Positions 45,200 through 55,624 of a stretch of 64,000 nt of DNA are shown piece by piece. Every line of letters begins with the position of its first letter. The stretch's first letter is position 1. A model generated the notes under the pieces. That model was not told the DNA's origin. It made no database searches and saw only the letters and a list, made by a program, of their open reading frames with translations. The stretch is from NCBI GenBank assembly GCA_015178975.1, contig WHVD01000137.1, positions 1 to 64,000 on the forward strand, in the 5' to 3' direction. This DNA is from Hysterangium stoloniferum (lineage: Eukaryota; Basidiomycota; Agaricomycetes; Hysterangiales; Hysterangiaceae). The position numbers and the translations under genes are program-made.

Positions 45200-45443
45200 T
45201 GTTAGAAAACATAAGTAATGTAGAAAATGAATAGCCAGACTGGGGATTGAACCCAGGATCTCTCAATTACATAACAAAGGTGTTAACCACTACACCATCT
45301 GACCTTGGGTAGGTTTGGTCTTGCACTGTACTTAAGGATATAACCCTAAGTGCCATTCCTATTAGATCATATACACACTGAACTCAGAGCTGTACACCAT
45401 ATGGTCCCAGTTGGAACAATGGTTGGTATTATATAATCTGACA
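45200..45443. mobile_element. 244-bp LTR-like element carrying a tRNA-like sequence
   Basis: Starts TGTTAG and ends CTGACA (inverted TGTTAG/CTGACA ends) and is flanked by perfect TTTAC duplications (45195-45199, 45444-45448) inside the family B LTR. It contains a tRNA-like sequence on the minus strand. TG...CA ends and a 5-bp duplication point to integrase-type insertion (solo LTR or TRIM); there is no A-tail as a SINE would have. Confidence 0.75.
45233..45305 (-). tRNA. tRNA-like sequence (probably a degenerate tRNA)
   Basis: On the minus strand the 7-bp acceptor stem GGTCAGA/TCTGGCT pairs fully (two G-U pairs), the D arm GTGT-AGTGGTTA-ACAC and the T arm CTGGG-TTCAATC-CCCAG are intact, with A-box (TGGTGTAGTGG) and B-box (GGTTCAATCCC). 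The anticodon arm (TTTGTTATGTAATTGAG) pairs poorly and the residue before any plausible anticodon is not a clear T, so identity cannot be assigned. Probably a pol III promoter-bearing relic inside a mobile element, not a working tRNA. Confidence 0.6.
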
Positions 45444-45691
45444 TTTACCACAGTTTCATTATGGTAAAACACTCCTTTTATTTTATTTATATTTTACACA
45501 TTTTATTCATATTTTTTTATCCTTTATATTCTTTGAATATTGCACCATTTCATTAGTTCGAAGCTTTGTGTATACTTGTGGGTGCACTTGGCACCAAATG
45601 AAACTGAGACACACTTTTACCCAAGCACCACCACTTGTAAGACATAAACTAGGTCTACTACAAGTGGTGATCAGGGTAACGTGTCAGCTAC

Positions 45692-46166
45692 TGTGAAGAG
45701 TGGTATGAGTTCTGACCATTCTATATACGAAGAAATGAGTAGAAAGGAAGAATATTGACCTATTCGGTGCAATATAAGAGGAAGTGTGAGAGAGAGTACG
45801 AGATGATGCAGTAGTCAACGAGTGCGATGGATCGAGTGGAGGCCTTGACTGTTACAGTTCGAGGCCAGAAATGCTAGATAGTTCAGATAATGCTACTTAT
45901 GTAGTAGCTGGCACATTACCCTAATCACCGCTCGTAGTAGACCTAGTTTAGTGTCTTACGAGTGGTGGTTTCTGGGTAAAAGTGTGTCTCAGTTCTATTT
46001 GGTGCCAAGTGCACCCACAAGTATACACAATGCTTCGAACTAATGAAATATTCAATATTCGAAGAATATAAAAGATAGAAAAATATAAATAAAATGTGTA
46101 AAATATAAATGAAATAAAAGGAGTGTTTTACCACAATGAAACTGTGGTAAAAGCATACTCCTCACA
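45692..46166 (-). repeat. 3' LTR of the family B element (475 bp)
   Basis: Sense (minus) TGTGAGGAGTATGCTTTTAC to CTCTTCACA. It abuts the truncated plus-strand family B LTR head to head, giving a near-palindromic junction at 45691/45692. Confidence 0.9.
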
Positions 46167-46330
46167 GTGCCCCCCCAGTTCGAAGGGATGTGCTATACAA
46201 AGTTCTGGAAAGCTTCGGGGATGCCCCCCAGGTGTCTTCCCCAGTATTCAAAGAGAGGTTGGTGAGTTTAGGGGCGGTGAGGGAAGATATTGATGTGGAA
46301 AGGGGGAAAAAAAATGGATCCATTCTTTTC
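46167..46330 (-). pseudogene. 3' end of the accessory ORF and polypurine tract, family A-like
   Basis: On the minus strand the sequence GTATAGCACATCCCTTCGAACT plus a G-run matches 7491-7520 of the family A element almost base for base, and the preceding codons align with the last ~45 codons of the accessory ORF. So two LTR families (A and B) share the same 3' internal end. The ORF is broken here. Confidence 0.75.
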
Positions 46331-46770
46331 ATTCCAGGACCTAGTCGAGCACTCCTTCAGTCCTGAAATCCTTCAAACAGCAAGTAGGCCACACGATAGC
46401 CTCCTAGACACCATCAGAATCTCCTCCTCCTTAAATGAGCACTGGAGGAGGTTCATAATGCTTCGCTGCAGCCAGGTAGTATAAGGCTCAGGATTAGGAT
46501 CTTGCTGTGCTGCTAGTCTATGGGACTTAGCAGCATACACAATATTGTGAGCCTTCCTGGCTGGGATGTGTACCATATACCTCCTATACCATGGACCACT
46601 CGATAGCCTCCTCCTAGACACTGCTGCATTGTCTCCTTCCAGGGCATGAGGTGTTCTTCATAGTAGATGTCCTGTAGGCAGACAGGCTGTTGCATAACTT
46701 GTTGGGCAGCATGTCTTGGGATTAGGATCCTTCCATGCTGCTATGAGTCTTCCTGACCGGGATGTGTACC
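46331..46770. other. Interior of the family B element with an imperfect direct repeat
   Basis: Words such as GATTAGGATC, TGCTGCTA, GGGATGTGTACC and ACTCGATAGCCTCC/ACACGATAGCCTCC recur at a spacing of 160-240 bp. No gene. Confidence 0.4.
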
Positions 46771-47400
46771 TGTGAGAGGTATGGCGAAATACACTCAGGA
46801 AATATATTCGGATGAGCTCTTACTATATTTCCTTTATTATTTCTATTTTCTCTCTTTTATTATATCTATAATTAGTTCGACGACCTATGTATGCGGTACA
46901 TCGACTCTTGTGGGCGCACACATGCCAGACTTATGTATTCTAGCGCCTGTAGTTTAGAACTCAGACACTTTTTACACCGCAACCACGACTTACCCAGACA
47001 CCCATTAGTGTCCTGTAAGTTGTGATTGGTGTATCGTCTTGACCGTCACAGACGGGCTTTAGCTATCTACTCTATCAGAGTTTCGAACTGTACCAGTCGA
47101 AACTCAATCCTTATCGGTACTTGCGTGGACCACATCCACGCTATTCTATTATTCGACTCTCTAGTACTCTACTTTACTCTCGAGCAGTCGTTCAGAATCG
47201 CACTAGACAGTCGATTCTACTTATTCGTTTTAGCTCTCTACCTTATTCTAGATAGCTACTTCCTTCTACCATATTGAACTGAGTAGTCAATACGCGTTCA
47301 TTCTGTATTAGACTTTGACAGTCAATACATCTTAGTGTCGTACCTAAACGGTCGATATTCTTCGTATATAGAATGGTTAGAACTTCCACCACTCTTCACA
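46771..47400 (+). repeat. Solo LTR, family C (630 bp)
   Basis: TGTGAGAGGTATGGCG to CTCTTCACA; perfect GTACC duplication at 46766-46770 and 47401-47405. Inverted relative to the copy at 48334-48964. Confidence 0.92.
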
Positions 47401-48333
47401 GTACCCCATACCCTCTATACCACCCCCCTAATTTTGTTGCGATATTGCTGTTCCGCAACAATCTCACAATAAAAATTTCTTCACGCATGGTCAGGTTACA
47501 GCCCATATTCCCGAAAGGTCTAGCCTATTGCAGGTCTAGAATGTGTCCAGTAATGCTTCAAGTAGGTGGGTGCATCCGAAGGAAAAAGAAAAAATCACGG
47601 AATCGACTGAGTTCAGTACAATTGTGATAATAGATCCAAATACGGCACTGAGGTTGGGTCACATAGTTCTGTCCAGATGTATTTGATCTAGGTGTTGCCC
47701 TGCGAGTTATTGAACCTTTTGTAGCTAGTTGACCACTGACAAAGGTAAAGTAGAGGGGTGGAGGGGAAAGGGTCCATGTGTGTTGGCGAGAAGTTATCAG
47801 GGTAGTGTTGCAAGGCGTCACACACCGAACCCGAATCTGCGAATGGCTGATCAGAAAGTGTCGCACGCCGAGCCTGAAAGTCGCGAAGGTCAAGAAAGGC
47901 AAAGCTTTGACTATTTCAGTGCGAGGCTCTGACCATGAGGAAGGATCTTGTTGAACAGTGTGCACCAAACCCATAAGTTGCAAAGGTCAGAAAGGCAAAG
48001 CTTTGACTATTTCAGTGCAAAGCTTCAGCAGAGGGGAAGGCTAAGAGTAGAAGACGGTGTGAAGGCTTTGTTGTAAGGTGACACGGCCATGCATCCACAT
48101 GTGTCCACAAGTTTTGGAGGTCAGTCCTTTAGCCTGTTTTGCACTTGACTGTCGACCTCACGTCCTTGTCATTTGGAAGGACTGGGGTAAGGTACGTCCA
48201 CCTCTTTGGCATCACCTTGCTCAGTGACGCCGTCCACACACTGACTTGTACACCTGCACAGCGCTCCCTCGACCTGCCACACAGTGTGCTCTCAGACCAC
48301 ACCCATGTCGCACTGGCGCACCTGCACACCCAT
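47401..48333. other. Interior of the family B element, no gene
   Basis: Contains a tandem-like pair: AAAGGCAAAGCTTTGACTATTTCAGTGC occurs at about 47895 and again at about 47991 with a ~96-bp period. No protein domain recognised. Confidence 0.4.
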
Positions 48334-48964
48334 TGTGAAGAGTGGTAGAAGTTCTAACCGTTCTATATACGAAGAATATCAACCGTTGAAGTACGATACC
48401 ACTATGTATTGACTATCTAAGTCTAATACGGACCGAACGCGTATTGACTATGTAGTTCAATACAGTAGAGAGAAATAGCTATTTAAAGTAAGGTAGATAG
48501 CTAGAACAAATAAGCAGAATCGACTGGTTAAGTACAATTCTGGATAACTGCTCGAGTGCAAGTAGAGTAGTTAGAGAGTCGAATAATAGAGTAGCATGGA
48601 TGTAGTCCACGCAAGTTGAGATAGGGATTGAGTTTTGACTGATACAGTTCAAAATTCAGTTTGAATGAGTAGCTAAAGCCCATCTGTGACGGTCGAGATG
48701 ATACACCAATCACAACTTACAGGACACTAACGGGTGTCTGGGTAAGTCGTGGTTGCGGTGTAAAAAGTGTCTGAGTTCTAAACTACCAGCGCTAGAATAC
48801 ATAAGTCTGGCGTGTGTGTGCCCACAAGAGTCGATGTACTGCATACATAGGTCGTCGAACTAATTATAGGTATAATGAAAGAGAGAAAATAGAAATAATA
48901 AAGGAAATATAGTAAGAGCACATCCGACTATATTTCCTGAGTGTATTTCGCCATACCTCTCACA
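48334..48964 (-). repeat. Solo LTR, family C (631 bp)
   Basis: Plus strand TGTGAAGAGTGG to CATACCTCTCACA; perfect CCCAT duplication at 48329-48333 and 48965-48969. Reference full-length copy for the family. Confidence 0.92.
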
Positions 48965-49129
48965 CCCATGCACTCCACTTGCGCACTCACACATCTTCAA
49001 ATGCTCCCAAACATCTTTGAACCATGCCCACACAACATACTTGCACACTCGTGCAGCACGCCCTCGTCTACACACATGGACCACACTTGTGTACCTGTGT
49101 GGCATACTGGGATACCTACGCGGCGCGGT

Positions 49130-49580
49130 CGTGCAACCATGCAGCGTAGTCGCACCGTCGCACACTTGTGCAGTCCTGTTGTTGCACACTTGTGCAGTTG
49201 CGCCGTCGTGCACTTTCGTAGTTGCGCTGTCGTGCACTCGTGCAGTCACGGGTTGTGCACTCGTGCAGTTGCGGCTTCGCGCACATATGCACCCGTGCAG
49301 CACCCTCGTGTGCTCGTGCGGCGTCCTCGTGTGCCCACGTGGCATCCTCGTGTGCCTGCGTGGCATCCTCGTGCACCCATGCAGCGTCCTCATGTACCCG
49401 TGTGGCATCCTCATGCACTTGCGTGGTGTCCTCGTGTGCCCGCACGGTGTCTTTGTGCACCCGCGCAGCATCCTCGCACGCTCATGCAGCGTTGTCGCAC
49501 GCCCATGCAGCATCCTCGCGTGTCCGCGCGGCGTCCTCGCGCACCCATGCATCGTCCTCGCACACCCACGCAGCATACCT
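49130..49580. repeat. Degenerate 21-bp minisatellite, about 20 units
   Basis: Units of the form C(A/G)TCCTCGTGTGCCC(A/G)CG(T/C)GG, 21 bp each, clear from about 49310 to 49580 and more diverged before. Because 21 is a multiple of 3, several frames on both strands stay open, giving spurious ORFs of 110-240 codons. Units differ mainly by CG, TG and CA variants. Confidence 0.85.
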
Positions 49581-49665
49581 TCAAACCCCACCTACGTGCC
49601 TTCTAACCACACCTTCTAACCCTGCCCATACACCTTCTAACCACACCCTCTAACCCTGCCCACGC

Positions 49666-50308
49666 TGTAAAGGGTATGCATATATGCATACCTGGACTAA
49701 GGAATAATAACTGGATTATAGTACTTTATTATTTACCTTTTATTTTCTTTCTTTATATTCTTTCTATATTTCGAGCACACCTTGATTTTGTAGTTCGAAG
49801 CTTTGTGTATACATATGGGCGCTCTCGGCACCAAAAGGGATAGACAACTTTTACCCAGCAGACACCACCTCGTAACGACTCAGACGTCGAATAGTGAGAG
49901 GTGTCAAGGGTAGTATCTCAGCTACCATAAGGGTAGCATTCTCTAGTCTACTAATAGCCTTTTGGACTCGAACTGCTAAGGTCGAGTTCCGCTTTCAAGA
50001 CTTTGCGCTCGTCGACACCGTAGTCGACTCACGCTACTATTACTCTATCCTAGACACTCAGTCTTTAGCTGAGTATCTTACTTATTTCTAGCTACTAGTT
50101 GTACCGTAAAAGGTCAACTCATTATCTTACTGTTCTAAGCCGTCACGAGTAACTATACAGTTGCTCTTGAGGCGTGCAGTGCGTTCTTATACTAGTACTA
50201 ACAGTCTAGTAGTCTATAGTATTGTACTGACGGTCAATACTCTCTAATAGTAGTTGAATAAACACTATTATTCGTATATTGAGCGGTCAGAATCCACCAC
50301 TCTTCACA
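49666..50308 (+). repeat. Solo LTR, family A (643 bp)
   Basis: TGTAAAGGGTATGC to CACTCTTCACA; possible target duplication CACGC (49661-49665) versus CACAC (50309-50313), uncertain because the host is CA-rich repeat DNA. Confidence 0.9.
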
Positions 50309-50398
50309 CACACATTGTGCACCATGCGCTGCGTGCCCCATCCACACACTGCCAACCACGTCCACACACTGCACACCCATACACCTGCACCTACACAG

Positions 50399-51559
50399 CT
50401 ATGTGCTCACGCACTGCACCCATCTCTCGACCATTTCCTTGGTGAGACTGGTGACACAGTCATTTGCATGCTCTTGCTGGCTGTAGGTGACAATCCACAT
50501 ATGCCTTCTCCTATACCCCCCTACTGCCCCCCACACCACATATTTCTCAAGAGAGCGTCCCGGGTCAAACGGGAATGTATCCATCCTCGGCTTGGTCCAT
50601 TGAGGGGTATCCAGTGTGGTGTGCCGTGCCAGGGTCCTCTGCGAAATTGGGATGCAGAAAGTCTTGGGAATCCAACTCATATATCCTGGGCCTTCCTTAT
50701 CATTGGAACCATCGTCACTTCTGACTGCACTGTCGCATAACTTGGCCAATGGGGAACTGGAGTCGACTTTGACTGGGAGATGGTGAGTGTTGTTCAGATC
50801 TGATAATGATGTTTTATTGACAGTCATATCATTAAGCAGTTCAGTATGTGTCTTCTCGCATTCTCTGTGAAAGGGACCAGACCTGGAGGACAAGGGCGTT
50901 TGCACTGGCTCATTGAACCTACTGAGCAATTCCTCCATCATCTCATTGCGTCTCTCCAGGTTGCGCATCAGTCTTGCTCGGAGAGCAAAGTAGGCGAAAG
51001 GCGCATTCAAGGATTTACGGTATAAGGATTCCTCCAAAGTTCGAATGTACATGAAGTTCGAGTCAACCTTTGGCAGGCTGCGGTCCCCTCCAAGTAATAC
51101 ATGAAGAATCTGTAGCAGATCATCATGCATGTGAAGCAAATTGGTGAACAGGATGAACAGTTCCGCCTTGATACCCGCTATTCCTTTTTCTCGGAAAGAC
51201 ATCACTTCATTCGACCACTCTGGGATTGAGCTTGTCACCTCATCAAGAGTTCCGGGCCAAGTGAATAAGTTGTGCGCTGATATGATGCTGTGATACCGAC
51301 CTAGCCAAGCTGTTACTGTTGTAGGCATGGACGGATACCTCTTCCTATAATCCTTCATGGCAGTGGCGACTTTGTTCCTCGAGATTCGTGAAGCATAATA
51401 CATGTCCCACTGCTCATCGATGGGTTCCTCATAAAGTGGTTGGCCATAGTGTTTGAGCATAGCTTGTCTCGGTGGGAAGACCAGGGGATCCTTCACGAAG
51501 ACGTGAGCATTTTGCCTTTCCAAGGGACTCGACTGCTCGAAGTTCGAGTTACCTTCCAT
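50399..51559 (-). CDS. Intact Gag-like protein of the family B element
   Basis: 386 codons from ATG 51559 to the stop at 50399 (the frame is open back to 51631). Largely helical. Segments: FVKDPLVFPPRQAMLKHYGQ, EQWDMYYASRISRNKVATAM, RKRYPSMPTTVTAWLGRY, a long helical middle, and an acidic, Ser-rich C-terminus with MDTFPFDPG, a motif also found in the linker after the zinc knuckle of the family A element. It is the first ORF after the 5' LTR and leader, hence Gag by position. No CCHC knuckle seen. No lesion seen, so the insertion may be recent. Confidence 0.6.
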   Translation of the reverse strand: MEGNSNFEQSSPLERQNAHVFVKDPLVFPPRQAMLKHYGQPLYEEPIDEQWDMYYASRISRNKVATAMKDYRKRYPSMPTTVTAWLGRYHSIISAHNLFTWPGTLDEVTSSIPEWSNEVMSFREKGIAGIKAELFILFTNLLHMHDDLLQILHVLLGGDRSLPKVDSNFMYIRTLEESLYRKSLNAPFAYFALRARLMRNLERRNEMMEELLSRFNEPVQTPLSSRSGPFHRECEKTHTELLNDMTVNKTSLSDLNNTHHLPVKVDSSSPLAKLCDSAVRSDDGSNDKEGPGYMSWIPKTFCIPISQRTLARHTTLDTPQWTKPRMDTFPFDPGRSLEKYVVWGAVGGYRRRHMWIVTYSQQEHANDCVTSLTKEMVERWVQCVST

Positions 51560-51695
51560 TTGACCAGATTTGCAACGCTCAGCGTGCGAGAAGTTCCAGA
51601 CAGTGTTTTGCGAAGTTGCGAATGTTGACACCTCACAGCTGTGTAGTTAGAATTTTGTATTTGAATATAAAAGATTTTCTTTGTAGGGAAAGTAC

Positions 51696-51714
51696 GGTCC
51701 GGCTCGGATCACCA
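51696..51714 (-). other. Primer-binding site of the family B element
   Basis: On the minus strand TGGTGATCCGAGCCGGACC begins one base after the 5' LTR. Its complement ends ...GGATCACCA, i.e. a tRNA 3' end with CCA. The tRNA identity was not determined. Confidence 0.65.
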
Positions 51715-51715
51715 C

Positions 51716-52190
51716 TGTGAAGAGTGGTATAAGTTCTGACTGTTCTATATACAAAGAAATGAGTAGAAAGGAAGAATATTGACCTATTCGGTGCAATATA
51801 AGAGGAAGTGTGAGAGAGAGTACGAGATGACGCAGTAGTCAATGAGTGCGATGGATTGAGTGGAGGCCTCGACTGTTACAGTTCGAGGCCAGAAATGCTA
51901 GATAGTTCAGATAATGCTACTTATGTAGTAGCTGGCACGTTACCCTAATCACCACTCGTAGTAGACCTAGTTTAGTGTCTTACAAGTGGTGGTTTTTGGG
52001 TAAAAGTGTGTCTCAGTTCTATTTGGTGCCAAGTGCACCCACAAGTATACACAATGCTTCGAACTAATGAAATATGCAATATTCGAAGAATATAAAAGAT
52101 AGAAAAATATAAATAAAATGTGTAAAATATAAATGAAATAAAAGGAGTGTTTTACCACAATGAAACTGTGGTAAAAGCATACTCCTCACA
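51716..52190 (-). repeat. 5' LTR of the family B element (475 bp)
   Basis: Same length as 45692-46166 with a small number of transition differences; followed by the GCTAC duplication. Confidence 0.9.
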
Positions 52191-52198
52191 GCTACCAC

Positions 52199-53012
52199 TG
52201 TTAGGATACATACAGGGTGGGTCTCTGGAGAAACCCACGGAATATCCGGTAGGACTTGGCTTCAGCTTATAGGCTGCGCCCTCGCTAGATCGTGTCGTCC
52301 AATTTCAGACAGGTGGACAGGAATCCCAGGGAGTCCGGGTGGGGTTGTGGGTCAGGGGGTTGTAGGTTGGAGGTCGTGGGTTGAGAGTCAAGATCGGTGA
52401 GAGAGATAGATATGCCGGAGCCCGTGGGCTCCGACTAGTGCGAGTGGTGTGAATCAAGTAGGGTTTTAGAGTGGAAAATGTATTAGATTACTGGGGGGAA
52501 TCTAAGCCGATTTTCTGACTGGATTGTATGTACAACATCTGCCAGTTTAAATAGACCGTGGAGTGAATGTCATACCGAATCCAGTAATAATGAAATGAAA
52601 TGAGCAAAACATAAAACGGGAATAGTAAACACCAATTTGGTGTTAGGAATGGGACGGAACGGAGCGGAGTCCGAATAGTGACAAATCATAAACCATAATG
52701 GGAAACGGAGCGGGAGCGGAGTCCGAATCATGACAGGTCATTTGACTAAAATGGGAACAGGGCTCTGTTAGAGAGGTGATGGGTTTTCTGAATGGGGTCC
52801 AGTGACTGATGCACGGGACAAGGTCGGAAATAGACAGAGACGGAGTCTGGTGAGTATTCTGGTGACTGAAACACAACGTAATGAAGACGAACATAGATGA
52901 GTCTGACGTACGGAGTCCGGTGGGAATTCCGGTGAACTGATAGTGGGTGCGTATAGGGTGCGGGTGCGTATAAGTTAGTGCCCGGAGTCCGGTGGGATTT
53001 CCGGTCGTAACA
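52199..53012. repeat. Solo LTR, D-related family (814 bp)
   Basis: TGTTAGGATACATAC to CCGGTCGTAACA with a perfect ACCAC duplication (52194-52198, 53013-53017). It inserted 8 bp from the end of the family B element. It contains three copies of a CGGAGTC(C/T)GGTG(G/A)G...TTCCGG motif at about 52845, 52914 and 52982. Confidence 0.85.
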
Positions 53013-53228
53013 ACCACATAGGTAGCATTATCTGAACTACTGAACACTTCTGGCCTTGAACTATAACAGTCGAGGCCTCCACTCGATCCATCACACTCAT
53101 TGACTCCTGCATCATCTAGTGCTCTCTCTCTCACTTTCTCTTATATCGGACTGAATAGGTCGATTCCTCCTCTTCTACTCATTTCTTCGTATATAGAACG
53201 GTCAGAACTTCTACCACTCTTCACACAC

Positions 53229-53327
53229 CCCAGTCTTACACATTCACTATTGTTTGTATTCACCTTTTGTCTTCCCCTTTAGTTTCTATTACCATGTGAT
53301 CACAACATATATAGCTTGGAGAGTTTT
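53229..53327 (+). repeat. Fragment of a family R LTR
   Basis: Reads like the reverse complement of 22045-22269: CAGTCTTACAC, CTTTAGTTTCTATT, CATGTGATCACAACATATAT, GAGAGTTTT. Truncated at both sides. Confidence 0.6.
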
Positions 53328-53652
53328 TGTGAAGAGTGGTGGAAGTTCTAACCATTCTATATACGAAGAATATTGACCGTTTAGGTATGACACCACAATG
53401 TATTGACTATCTAAGTCTCATACAGGCCAAACGTGTATTGACTATTTAGTTCAATACGGTTAAGAGGATTAGCTATCCTAAGTAGAATAGATAGCTAAGA
53501 CAAATAAAAGAGAATCGACTTTGAAGTTCAATTATGAGCGACTACTCGAGTGTTTAAGGAAATAATGAGAGAGTTGAATAAACAGAGTAGCACGGATATA
53601 GTCTGCGCGGATTGAGATAACAGTTTGAGTTTCGACTAGTGTAGTTCAAAAC

Positions 53653-54206
53653 TGTTAAGTGCCATGTCAGAACTTATTCCAGAACTATCGGAAAGTCACT
53701 GGGAATCCGGGAACTATCAGATAGGGTCAGGACATCAGCTTCAGCTTATGTATATGCTGCACCTCTACGCAAATGCTCAGAAGTCCTTAATTTCAAAAGC
53801 AAGACTTACACTGGAAGATCTGGATATTCAGAGTTCCGGAGAGTTCTGAATATTGAGCATACAGAAAGATGGAAGAGGGAATAAGAAACTAAGTTGATAT
53901 CAGATCTAAAGTAAAGTACAAATTCGTGGAAACTAATATAAGTCTTCTTGTTATTGTACTACAAACTAAGACCACAATAAGATGGAAATGGAAGTATTCT
54001 GAAACAGGAATACAATAAGACGAATTGGGGAGACAATATTCCGAAATGGGAATATAATAAACAAACAAGTGAATACTTGTCAACATACAAATTACCAAAT
54101 GCAGAACAAGGGAAGAATATGGAAGATATGGTAACTATGATGGTCTGTAGTTGGAAGTTGGAAGTTGGAAGTTGGATATTGAAACATCTGGGAATGGGTC
54201 ATAACA
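53653..54206 (-). repeat. 3' LTR of the D element (554 bp)
   Basis: Sense TGTTATGACCC to GGCACTTAACA. Contains three direct GGAAGTT repeats at about 54152 and a ~147-bp segment absent from the 5' LTR. A polypurine tract (minus TAACAGGGGGGTAC, 54207-54220) adjoins it. Confidence 0.85.
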
Positions 54207-54461
54207 GTACCCCCCTGTTAGGCCAAAGTCCCATAGAGGCAATTAGGTACTGAGTGATTGAAGTGACAGCTGATCATTATGTGTCATGAAATTTACACAA
54301 TTCTGGAAGTGAGAGTTTCGGCTGTTGGTCTGAGTATAAAAACTTCCAAATATTTGAATTAACGATTTGTTTCTTTAACCACAACTTGCATGTCAATTTG
54401 TCGACCCTTGTTTATCACTACCCTGGAAGACTCAGATGCCAAAATTTCCATGCTCCAAAAA

Positions 54462-55523
54462 ATGTCGAAGGTCAAAGAACTTCAATGAAAATGACAGAGG
54501 ATGGAGGAGATGAAGTGATGAAAAGAGGAGGAGGAAAAGGTATTGATGCAGGAATTGAAGGAGGCAGAAGAGGCAGAAAAGTGCGAGTTGGAGTGGGTGA
54601 AGGTGGAAAGGGAGGCATGGATGCGGAAGGTGGTGGAGGATCAGAAGAAGGATGAGGCAGAGAAAAAGCAGTGGGAGTCTGAGGTGGTGGAAAAGAGAGC
54701 GAAGGAGATAAGGAAGGGAAAGGCAAGTTTAAACAACAAGTTTCTGTGTTTTCATCCGATAACGATTGGATACAGCGAAAAGCCGTGGAGGTGGAGGTAG
54801 AGGGAGAGGCTGGGCCTTCAAGTCCCAAAGTAAGTGACTTTGTAAAAGGTCAGAGTTGATTAATTTCCGAAACAGAAACAAAAGGTCAAAGCTCCAGAAT
54901 GGATGGAAGTTGTCCACGACAGTCCATGTTATCAATGTTTGATTTGGAATATGACGTGTTGGAAACAGAAGGTAAAATGGGGTGAAACTTGCTATCCCTG
55001 CATGGTTCTCAAACTTCTGGGCACTCTCACCATGAAGAGGGTTCCAAAAGGTGAGAAGGCTCAGAAAACTGACAACATGGAAAATCCGGGAATGGCCAAG
55101 ATTGCGAAAACTGAAGTGCCGAGTATGGATAGTTCTGGCATCGAGCTCCTCAAGAACACCGTCGACACATTGGTTTTTATCAGAATAGAACTTATGAAAA
55201 TGCAGGATGCTCTGGAGCACCATAACAATATCCAGGAAAAATATTTCCAGTCGTTGACCCGGAATTTCTGGAGGCAAAACGAATTTCTGGAGAAGGTAAT
55301 GGTTAGCATTGGTGTTATTGCAGTTTCCGAGAGGTTTTCCGATAAGGCAAGGGAACAGCCAAATGATCCATTGGTGGAATGTGTCAAGAAAAGGTGGGAG
55401 TCAGGAAAGGGGCCAGAAAGTGAGGATGATGAAGTGCAGGATATGGTGGAAAGTGTGGAGGTTGCAGATGATATGGGAGTAGAGGCAGAAGGAGGATTTG
55501 GGGTGTCAGAGACTTTGAAGTAG
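54462..55523 (+). pseudogene. Antisense accessory gene of the D element: coiled coil plus Cys cluster
   Basis: Opposite in orientation to the retrotransposon, between chromodomain and 3' LTR. From ATG 54462 it encodes an Arg/Glu/Lys-rich coiled coil (QELKEAEEAEKCELEWVKV), then, after a 46-nt intron (54830-54875, GTAAGT...AACAG), a Cys cluster CYQC-x6-C-x10-CYPC resembling a degenerate Zn2Cys6 or CxxC module, a helical middle and an acidic tail ending at 55523. Lesions: TGA at 54486, 54492, 54516 and 54519, and a frameshift near 54722. I know similar coiled-coil/CxxC hypothetical proteins as repeated genes in Agaricomycete genomes; function unknown. Confidence 0.6.
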
Positions 55524-55624
55524 TTGCAAATATATTTTTTTGACTTGTATGATTTCAAAACGAGTGTGATATCGGAAGTATTGGAAGTATCGGAAACTGA
55601 ACAGAAAGAAAACAGAAAAAGGTC

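Larger units (their letters stand above)
45692..52190 (-). mobile_element. Non-autonomous family B LTR element with gag but no pol
   Basis: LTRs 45692-46166 and 51716-52190 are both 475 bp and differ mainly by C/T and G/A changes. Perfect GCTAC duplication at 45687-45691 and 52191-52195. On the minus strand: 5' LTR, primer-binding site, an intact gag-like ORF, a 21-bp minisatellite, a 3' segment related to the family A accessory ORF, purine tract and 3' LTR. After removing three younger solo LTRs about 3.6 kb of interior remains with no protease, RT or integrase. Confidence 0.85.
45180..53225 (+). repeat. Family B LTR split by three later insertions
   Basis: The LTR pieces are 45180-45199, 45449-45691 and 53018-53225 (about 470 bp in all). 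They read TGTGAGGAGTATGC ... CTCTTCACA in sense. The insertions are a 244-bp tRNA-bearing element (45200-45443), a 6.5-kb family B element in opposite orientation (45692-52190) and a D-related solo LTR (52199-53012), each with its own 5-bp duplication. No target duplication of the outer LTR itself was found (AGCAC versus CACCC). Confidence 0.85.

Noticed and set aside
45233..45305. Functional tRNA gene
   Set aside because: Anticodon arm does not pair properly and the sequence lies inside a mobile element; treated as a tRNA-like relic.
48860..49653. Several long ORFs (114-243 codons) on both strands with Cys/His/Arg-rich repeats
   Set aside because: They are by-products of the 21-bp minisatellite; a period divisible by three keeps several frames open. 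No start context, intron or homology.
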